DNA of 53,589 bases, taken from contig BFEA01000010.1 in assembly GCA_003427395.1 (NCBI GenBank), forward strand, positions 1,380,388 to 1,433,976, read 5' to 3'. Every line of letters starts with the position of its first letter. Position 1 is the first letter of the stretch. This stretch comes from Chara braunii (lineage: Eukaryota > Streptophyta > Charophyceae > Charales > Characeae). The position numbers were made by a program, and so were the translations under genes. Below, piece by piece: positions 47,767 to 53,589 of the stretch. The notes under the pieces were generated by a model that searched no databases, was not told the DNA's origin, and was given only the letters and a program-made list of their open reading frames with translations.

Positions 47767-48588
47767 GGAGTTTCCAAGAGCGCAGCGAGGCGAGTAACGA
47801 GGCAATTCGGATATCGGAAGAGGAGTGTGGGAAATGGATACGAGTCACGGAAGATGGGAAGTAGACGATACGATTCCAGAGGAGGAAGGGATAGGTACGG
47901 CGGTTACGATACGATGGGTTGGGAGAGTGGCGGGGATGAGAGGCGTGACAGAGGTAGGGAGGAACGTTGTGACCGAAGACCCAGTGACAGAAGAGGTGGT
48001 TCGGCGGACAGCTATGACAGAAGGGGATACGACGAAGGGAGTGTGAGGCAGGTAAGATGCTACGAATGTAACGAGATAGGCCACTACAAGAGCCAATGTC
48101 CGAGACTGCAAGCGCGAGCCGGGAGCGGAGGGCAAGGTGGAATGGTTGCACTAAGTAGAGAGCTTGAGGACTCTTTGAGCGCCGTGGGGAAGATGGCGAG
48201 GCAGCTGTTGGACAAGCAAAAGGAGGCAGAAGACGCCAAAAGGGAGGCGGAAGAAAAAAGAAAGAAAGAAGAGGGGGAAAAAGCAGCAAAAGAGGAGGCA
48301 GCAAGGGGCGAAATGACAAAAAAGAAAGCAAAGGAGGAGGACCAGAAAAGAAAATGGGAGTTGAAGAAGTTGCTGGCGGAGCAACGTGAAAAGTATGAAG
48401 CAAAGCTGGAAAAGATCGTGCGAAGAGGAATTAAAGGGGTTACAAGTGGGAAGAAGGAAACAGCTGCAGTCGCGCAAACACCGTTCAACTCCGACGATGA
48501 AGAAGAGGAAGCTGAAGGAACGCCGTTAACTGATAAGCGGACTCTACAGGTGAAGTTGAGAACAGTCCCCCGGTGGGAACGCCACTGA
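47767..48588 (+). pseudogene. Gag-like ORF: RGG-rich, CCHC knuckle, coiled coil
   Basis: Open from 47,767 to the stop at 48,588; the first ATG in frame is at 47,854. The N-terminus is Arg/Gly/Asp/Tyr-rich (RRYDSRGGRDRYGGYDT), typical of RNA-binding tails. A zinc knuckle CYECNEIGHYKSQC (C-x2-C-x4-H-x4-C) lies at 48,058-48,099. After a short linker a charged coiled coil of Lys/Glu/Ala runs about 48,160-48,440, then an acidic segment DDEEEEAEG. The last ~15 codons overlap the next frame (48,573 on), suggesting one protein originally continuing into it, with an indel near the C-run at 48,567. The role would be nucleoprotein formation on element RNA, inferred from the domain types. CCHC gag-like proteins are not a standard part of PLEs. 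Confidence 0.75.
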
Positions 48589-48977
48589 AGCAGGGGAAGA
48601 AAGAAGAAGTGAGCACGTCTAGTAAGAAGAAGGGTAGGGGCAGACCTACCAAAGTCGAGGCACAAGCCAGCAGGCTGCCTCGAGGAGAAGACCCATGGGA
48701 AGGTGTTCCTATGGGAAAAAAGTACGTTTCGGGGTCTGCTTACAGGAAGGCCGTTCGGAAAGCTCTAGGATCATTCTACCCGGAAACGCTACAACTCATG
48801 TGCAAAGGGGCAGGAGTGCCGTTCCACGGGGTGAACGACGCCGTTGATATCTTGGCAGAACTCCGTGTTACCTTTTGCTTTAGAGGGAAGGCAGCGTCGG
48901 GCTCTACGTCAAACCAGACGGATGAGGTCCAGATGAGGGGGGCCCCGAAAGAAGATCTAGGTGAGCCCAACGAGTAA
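48573..48977 (+). pseudogene. AT-hook and SAP-like segment of the PLE
   Basis: Open frame without its own ATG at the start (it opens by read-through from upstream). KKKGRGRPTK (about 48,624-48,653) is an AT-hook. The segment KALGSFYPETLQLMCKGAGV followed by PFHGVNDAVDILAEL resembles a SAP motif (two helices, LxxLCxxxGVPxxGxK...L). Both are DNA-binding modules, so the segment could tether the complex to chromatin. It overlaps the GIY-YIG frame by 17 nt at 48,961-48,977. A G6 run at about 48,936 is a candidate indel or slippage site. The SAP assignment is moderate. Confidence 0.65.
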
Positions 48978-49530
48978 CTCGGAGAGTTGGAAACTTCTGT
49001 TGGAATTTCTGGAGTGTTGCAAATGGTGTCGGCTAAATAAGAATGCTAAGGAACTTAGACCGCTGGTTGAGAAGATTCTGAGGAACGTGATACTTCTGCT
49101 TATTCTTGAAGATGATGTGAGATGGGGGAGGAAATTAGTGGAGTGCTGTTGGGAGATTTTTGAGAATGACAGGGAGAGGTGGGATGTCACGAATTCGTCT
49201 GTCTACGCTCTAATCAATCCTTGGTGTAGATTGTTGTACTTAGGGAAAACCAAGTATACTCTAAGTGAGAGATGGGCTGAGCATGTGGGAAGAACGCTGG
49301 GCGAGGATCATGGGAAGAATAAATTGTACTCATGGCTCCGGAAATGGGGATGCCCGGTTGCGGTAGCGGAGAAGAAGGATTTGGGGGGGCTAGAAGGGAG
49401 AATGATAAAACGTTGGTGTCCTGCGTTGAATACAAATGGATGGAAGGACGGGAGGAATAGGAAGGTGATGAAGAAGAAAGGAGGAAAGGGAGGAGGGAAC
49501 GAAAGAAGAAGCAGACGGAGTTCTTTGTAA
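48961..49530 (+). pseudogene. N-terminal GIY-YIG endonuclease domain of the PLE
   Basis: From 48,961: a cysteine-containing lead (LECCKWC, VECCWEI), then the GIY-YIG fold: first strand NSSVYALIN (Y of GIY at residue 82), LLYLGKT (YIG motif, 92-97), LSERWAEH with the conserved Arg104 and His108, KLYSWLRKWGCPVAVA, and GGLEGRMIKRWCPALN with the metal-binding Glu145 and Asn157. All usual catalytic positions are present. In PLEs this nuclease nicks the target to prime reverse transcription. The frame lacks an ATG before the domain and ends in a basic GK-rich tail just where the RT frame begins, so expression would need fusion to neighbours; a frame change lies in the purine-rich tract near 49,470-49,530. 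Confidence 0.88.
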
Positions 49531-50579
49531 ATGAGAAGGTTCTGAAGTTTTTTACGGAAAGGCTGAACGGGGTGGCTAAGCTGACGAAAAGGATTGGTGA
49601 TATTAAGGGGAAAAAAGGGCGAGATGTAGTATCGAGTGGAGGAAGAATCTGGGCAGAGGATTGGGGTGTTATTAGAAGAAGGTTCGGGGAATCCGATCTT
49701 ATGATTAGGGAAGTGAAAGTGAAGCTAAGGAAGGCCAAATCTAGCTTCGAGGAAGGGTGCGCTATTCGTTTCTTACGTGTGAGGGAGAGGAAACCGGGCG
49801 ATCCAAAAGTGCAGAAGCATCTGCACCAGCCGTTGAAATGTCCCTGGACGAGGAGGAAACTTGATGTGCTGGGGTTGGAAGAGCTATCGGTTACATTTCA
49901 GAATGTTAAAGCCTTTTCAAGGAAGTCTACGAGAAAAACGCTAAAATTTGTACTAGATCGGGTGGTCAGAAGGAAGTTTAATGTGTCTTTGAGAAGAAGG
50001 TTGGTGATGGGAGCTAAGTACGATGAAAGGATATTAAGAGCGGAGATTAGGAAGGTGGTAGTGGGTAAGATAGAGCAGGGGTGTCGTTCGGAAACGGAAG
50101 CAAGGATACGGTGTCAGAAGCTTCGTCTCGTCTGGCTAAAAAAACAGACGGTCGGAGATCTTCTCCATAACCACCGAAGTCGTCAGTTGGTTTCAGTCTG
50201 CTGTTGCGCAGGCCTTGATCTTCCCCGACAGGGGGAACAAGTATCCTTCTGCTTAAGTTCCCGGACTGACGTGGACCCGAGGCTGTTGAACTCGAAGAAC
50301 GTGGTACAGGGTTGTGATAGCAGGGAGGATGATTGGAAACTTTGTCGGGAGATGAACGATGAGATGATGACGAATGGGATTGATTCGTTTTGGACGATAC
50401 AAGAAGCCAGGAGCTGTATAAGGATGAGGAAAGATCGCAGGGATGGCTTGCTTGATGCTATTGAGGAGGTGAAGGGGAGGTGGAACGGATTGGTGTTTTG
50501 CCCTTTGGATAAGAACATGGCTGAAACTTTGGTTGTATGTCCATCGTTGTACGAATCTAGGATGAGGGAAAATTTTTAG
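49531..50579 (+). pseudogene. PLE RT protein, N-terminal extension with DKG-like motif
   Basis: Open frame to TAG at 50,577-50,579. It begins with basic helical sequence (FFVNEKVLKFFTERLNGVAK) and ends with FCPLDKNMAETLVVCPSLYE (about 50,502-50,561), which occupies the place of the DKG motif found upstream of RT1 in all PLEs and telomerase-like relatives. The frame continues past the stop into the RT core, so TAG is a nonsense mutation, probably of TGG. Middle parts (FVLDRVVRRKFNVSLRRRLV) carry no known domain. Confidence 0.8.
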
Positions 50580-51461
50580 GGGAACGAGGCATTTGAAGCG
50601 GTTTGGAGAGAGGAGGAGGTGGTGATGGCGAGGGCAAAGAACGACTACGATGGAAGAGGGTTAAAGAAGATCGAAAAATGGAATTGCAAGGGGTCTTGGG
50701 GCAAGGCGTACATATTGCCCAAGCACAAGGATACGTCGAAGTCACGACCGATCTCGCCGTCATTCAGTGAGCCTGCTAAAGTGGCGAACCAACGGGTCGC
50801 CAGGGCCTTGAACTTCCTTCTTAACTCTTTGCCAGTTAATGATCATTTCAACAGGAAGTCCACGAATCAGTTGAAGAAGAGACTCGAAGGGGTGAATCAA
50901 TGGGCGAGAAAGAAAGGTCAAGGGGAAATCGTGGGGGTAGCGTATGACATTATAGAAATGTTTAGTAGGCTGCCCCACGACACAGTGAAGCAGGTGGTGA
51001 GATGGATTCTTTCCTTTTTTGCAAGCAAAGGACGAGATTCTGTGTTAGTTAGGACAAGAGGGAAGGGTGCTTCCTTTGGAAACAAGAAAGGTGAAGAAGG
51101 GTGGTTGAGGATTGACTTCGCTCTGATTCAGGAAATGGTTGAGCATGACTTGGAGAACACCTTTTTGTGGGTATCCGGCCGGCTGATCAAGCAAAACGAG
51201 GGCATCCCGATGCGAAAGTCGAGTAGCCCTCCGATTGCATGTATTTTGTGCGCTTATTTTGAGTTTAACATTTTGAAGAGTATGGGGAAGGATGCGGGGT
51301 TGGCAAAACGGATCAGGTTAGTCGATGATGTGTCACTCTTTGTTTGGAAAGGTTGGGGAGAGAAAAAGTCGAGGAAAGCAAGGGAGATTGTAAGGAAGTT
51401 TGAAGTAGCCTATGATCCGAAGCTCACTCTCAAAAAGACCGATGGGGGCTTGAACGAATAG
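50580..51461 (+). pseudogene. PLE reverse transcriptase core
   Basis: RT motifs in order: GKAYILPKHKD..KSRPISPS (RT1-2), VGVAYDIIEMFSRLPHD (RT3, catalytic Asp at residue 110 of the frame from 50,619), QNEGIPMRKSSSPPIACI (RT4, family QxxGIPMGxxxSP), RLVDDVSLFV (RT5, catalytic Asp-Asp 226-227), then the thumb approach LTLKKTDGG. All three catalytic aspartates are kept. The GIPMG glycine is Arg (R189). The frame stops at TAG 51,459-51,461, with GFLGCRVKV (RT6-like) continuing in frame behind it. The 29-residue basic insertion near residues 125-155 is unlike retroviral RTs. Confidence 0.9.
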
Positions 51462-51821
51462 GGCTTCCTGGGTTGTAGGGTGAAAGTTCAGGGAAGAGGC
51501 GTCGTGTGCTGGTACAAATAAAAAAACTTTGAGGAGATCTGGAGTAACGAAGGCCGCGTTTCCTATAGAAACTTTCACGACTTCTGCTCATACACCGGTA
51601 AAAGGCAGAAGAGGTTGTTGGTTAATGGAATGATCCATAAGATCAGGGAATGTTCCATGACGTTGTCAGGAGCGGAGGAGAGCCTGCTCACGCTGAAACG
51701 CGAGCTGAGAAGGCAGGATTGCTCGTCTAATATGTTTGACCGGACTCTCTGGAAGTTCGTAGGAAAACAGGCCCCGGACTGGGTGGAGATAGCTAGAAGG
51801 GTGACTTGGGAATTACTGTAG
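51462..51821 (+). pseudogene. PLE RT C-terminus, extends into the 3' repeat
   Basis: In the same frame after TAG: GFLGCRVKVQGRGVVCWYK, TAA at about 51,519, then KNFEEIWSNEGRVSYRNFHD and helical SGAEESLLTLKRELRRQD to WKFVGKQAPDWVEIARRVTW and the natural stop at 51,819-51,821. From 51,672 the coding sequence is inside the 3' terminal repeat, as usual in PLEs where the repeat starts within the ORF. No GIY-YIG follows the RT, confirming the permuted order. Confidence 0.8.
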
Positions 51822-52262
51822 GACTTTGTGTCGGTGCCTGTGGTAGGCCGGCGGGCCCGAGTTGGGGGTTGATGGGTCTATGAATTGTGGTAGCTGAGTC
51901 ACACTAGATTGTAGCTTGCTGTTTTGTCCCAATGGTCATGTTCTGGGTCCTTGTTTTTTGTTGTTGATTGGTTTGGTTTTTTTCTAAGGCCGCTCGGACT
52001 ATTAATATCTGACGGTCTGTTTAGGTAGGTCTCTCAGTTCGAGACGCCCCCCTGATGAGGCTGGATCTGGCTCCAGCCGAAACGCGTCGGGGAATAGCCA
52101 GATGCGCGGACGAAAGTCTCGCACACTGTGCCTAAGCTTATCGTTAATTTCTATGCACGTTGTTTGCGTTTCATTTTGAATTGAACATCTGAGTTTGCCT
52201 TGGGTAAACGACTACGCTGCATGTTGTGTTGGTAACGTCATGCACTGTCTATAATCAACTCA
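51672..52262 (+). repeat. 3' terminal direct repeat of the PLE
   Basis: About 93-95% identical by eye to 47,066-47,658. It carries the ORF end, the second hammerhead, and the tail ending AATCAACTCA, which abuts the right target-site duplication. Confidence 0.92.
52040..52121 (+). ncRNA. Hammerhead ribozyme, type I, 3' copy
   Basis: CTGATGA 52,052-52,058; stem II GGCTGGA/TCCAGCC (52,059-52,065, 52,072-52,078); GAAA 52,079-52,082; predicted cleavage after C52,088; inner stem I CCCC/GGGG; outer stem I CGAGAC (52,040-52,045) with GTCTCG (52,116-52,121). Loop II reads TCTGGC and the internal loop GCCAGA (52,097-52,102): relative to the 5' copy both strands changed together, keeping six pairs. Confidence 0.93.
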
Positions 52263-52276
52263 ACGAGGGTTTGGGG
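52263..52276. repeat. 14-bp target-site duplication, right
   Basis: ACGAGGGTTTGGGG, identical to 47,024-47,037. Confidence 0.85.
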
Positions 52277-52280
52277 AGGG

Positions 52281-52321
52281 ACACACACACACACACACAC
52301 ATACACACACATACACACACA
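52281..52321. repeat. (CA)n microsatellite
   Basis: CA/TA dinucleotide run directly beyond the target-site duplication, leading into AT-rich DNA. Confidence 0.95.
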
Positions 52322-52416
52322 TAATAAGAAATGAAACTAAAAGATAAAAAATATAAATAAAAGTTATATATGTAATTAAATTAAGAATTAAAAACTAAAA
52401 ATAATAATAATAATAA

Positions 52417-52680
52417 CTAGGCTACCAGAGTGGCCCGGTGTCACTTGCCTGGCCGGGCCAAAAAAATAAAAATAAAAAAATTATTTTTAATTTTTAATTT
52501 TAATTTTAATTTTGGTGAAGAATTTCGATGTGACCCTTAGGCAAAAGTTGTTCACTTTAGTTTTCTGCATAACATAGTTTTTTTTTCGGAGTTTTTGGAG
52601 TTTTTTTTTTTTTTTTTTTGCTGGAACCTCCTTGCACGGGTTGGCCACCCGGAACCCGGGCATCCCGGCTCGTAGCCTAG
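52417..52680 (+). mobile_element. hAT-like MITE, CCCGGG-end type (copy C)
   Basis: 264 bp, terminal inverted repeats CTAGGCTAC ... GTAGCCTAG (perfect 9 bp), flanked by AATAATAA on both sides (52,409-52,416 and 52,681-52,688; the surroundings are AT-repetitive, so this is weak on its own). Ends are rich in GGCCCGG/CCGGGC. The core at about 52,511-52,580 contains GAAGAATTTCGATGTGACCC and GGCAAAAGTTGTT. Confidence 0.85.
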
Positions 52681-52968
52681 AATAATAATAAATAAAAAAA
52701 TAAACTTTTAAATTTTAAAAATAATAATAAAAACTATAATAATAACAATAATCAAATAATAATAAATAACTATGATTAATATAATAAGATAAAATAAAAA
52801 ATTCATAAAGTATTAATAATTAAAACAATAAATTATTTAAAAAACAAAATCAAATATTAAAAATTAATAAAAATAAAAATAAAGATAATAAAATCTAAAT
52901 CAAATAAATAAAATTAATAAAAATTATTTAAAAAAATAAAAAATAATAAAAAACTTAATAGATATAAT
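52681..52968. other. AT-rich spacer
   Basis: Almost entirely A and T with AATAAT-type words between two copies of the same MITE. No features seen. Confidence 0.7.
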
Positions 52969-53229
52969 CTAGGCTACCAGAGTGGCCCGGGGTCACTTGC
53001 CCGTAAGGGCCCAAAAAATAAAAATAAAAAAATGATTTTTATTTTTTTTTTCTTTTAATTTTGGTGAAGAATTTCGATGTATCCCTGAGGCAAAAGTTGT
53101 TTTGTTTATTTTTCTGCATAATATACTTTTTTTTCGGATTTTTTTGATTTTTTTTTTTTTTTTTTTTTGCTGGGACATCCTTGCACGGGCTGGCCACCCG
53201 GGACCCGGGCGGCCCGGCTGGTAGCCAAG
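52969..53229 (+). mobile_element. hAT-like MITE, CCCGGG-end type (copy D)
   Basis: 261 bp, close relative of copy C. Ends are CTAGGCTACCAGAGTGGCCC and GGCCCGGCTGGTAGCCAAG. The flanking octamers GATATAAT (52,961-52,968) and GATGTAAT (53,230-53,237) match at 7 of 8 bases. The core is at about 53,058-53,130. The two elements inserted separately, as their flanks differ. Confidence 0.87.
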
Positions 53230-53462
53230 GATGTAATAAAATATAAAATGAATAATATAATAAAAAATAAGTATTAATATTATACAAAAAATACAACTAA
53301 CAAAACACTATTTTCTATTAAAAAAAAACAAAATTTAAATTTAAAATTTAAAATTTACAAATTAAAAAATTAAATAAAAAATAAAAAAACTAGAAAAGAC
53401 TTTTTTTTTCGTATTTAATTTTTTCCACAACGAAAGTTACCGCTAGCTGATAGCGTCGCAAG

Positions 53463-53589
53463 CAGGGTTGTCACCCGGGGATCCCCGGGGCCCGAGCTGG
53501 GTTAGGGGATTGACCCCCGCACCCCCGGCCCGGGGATCCCCGACCCCCCGCCCCTTCCAAATCACCCCCACCGCTGCCCCACCCCCGCC
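53463..53589 (+). mobile_element. hAT-like MITE start, cut by window edge (copy F)
   Basis: Begins CAGGGTTGTCACCCGGGG, a hAT-like CAGGG end followed by dense CCCGGGG/GGATCCCC words like the ends of copies C and D. Only the left terminus is in the window. Confidence 0.6.

Larger units (their letters stand above)
47038..52262 (+). mobile_element. Permuted (Chlamys-type) Penelope-like retroelement
   Basis: A 5,225-bp element flanked by a 14-bp direct repeat, ACGAGGGTTTGGGG, at 47,024-47,037 and 52,263-52,276 (target-site duplication). Terminal direct repeats of ~0.59 kb each carry a hammerhead ribozyme. Coding order is gag-like CCHC, AT-hook/SAP-like, GIY-YIG, RT. Having GIY-YIG before RT matches the permuted PLE clade described from green algae and protists (Chlamys/Naiad); canonical PLEs have it after. 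The RT frame has three internal stops, so this copy is dead but little decayed. The 5' repeat begins with an extra 28-29-bp partial duplication (47,042-47,065), as is common where PLEs insert as partial tandems. Confidence 0.9.

Noticed and set aside
50577-51521. UAG/UAA reassigned to glutamine, as in some ulvophyte algae, making the PLE RT intact
   Set aside because: The paired terminal repeats show TGG-to-TAG/TGA changes within this very element, TGA also occurs, and the ORF end still uses TAG. Simple decay explains the stops.

Overview
The window looks like nuclear DNA from a eukaryote of the green lineage, most likely a repeat-rich streptophyte alga of the Chara type; that assignment is inference. 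The grounds are a cox2 fragment of plant/charophyte mitochondrial type, chromodomain Ty3/gypsy remains, a Penelope-like element (PLE) with the GIY-YIG nuclease ahead of the reverse transcriptase (RT) as known from green algae, many hAT-like MITEs, long microsatellites, and no bacterial-style gene packing. I see no intact host gene. Nearly all recognisable coding sequence is decayed retroelement. Most of the longer open frames in the AT-rich left half lack any protein signature.

Layout. 1-412: a truncated MITE core, then a sequencing-library artefact (Tn5 mosaic-end junction inside a duplicated segment). 413-27,056: long stretches without recognisable genes, carrying a dispersed 0.2 kb repeat pair (5.3 and 15.6 kb), tandem repeats (14.0-14.6 and 23.6 kb), GA microsatellites and two adjacent MITEs (18.39-19.21 kb) with 8-bp target-site duplications. 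27,057-31,320: two degenerate minus-strand Ty3/gypsy pol segments, the second with a chromodomain remnant. 31,325-36,640: two diverged head-to-tail copies of a GC-rich, hairpin- and tandem-repeat-laden LTR-like unit starting TGTCGGGA, interrupting the gypsy RT. 36,761-38,292: an unrecognised broken ORF across an N gap whose two edges are the same 60 bp. 38,348-40,690: tandem repeats and a 774-bp MITE. 40,901-43,845: a broken ORF interrupted by a 243-bp mitochondrial cox2 insertion. 44,696-46,801: a dead PLE RT of a second lineage. 47,038-52,262: the best-preserved element. 52,281-53,589: three more MITEs.

The centrepiece is the 5.2-kb permuted PLE at 47,038-52,262. It has a 14-bp target-site duplication, about 0.59-kb terminal direct repeats, and a type I hammerhead ribozyme in each repeat. 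A gag-like CCHC/coiled-coil ORF, an AT-hook/SAP-like segment, an N-terminal GIY-YIG endonuclease and a PLE RT follow in that order. The two ribozymes differ by a compensatory base change that keeps a six-base loop II to internal-loop I complementarity, strong sequence evidence for a functional tertiary contact. The two cleavage sites are 4,606 nt apart, so self-cleavage of a read-through transcript would release one full unit. Premature stops indicate this copy is inactive.

A second notable pattern is a group of MITEs sharing a 70-bp core but having quite different GC-rich palindromic ends (GTTCGG-, CCCGGG- and possibly GGACG-type).
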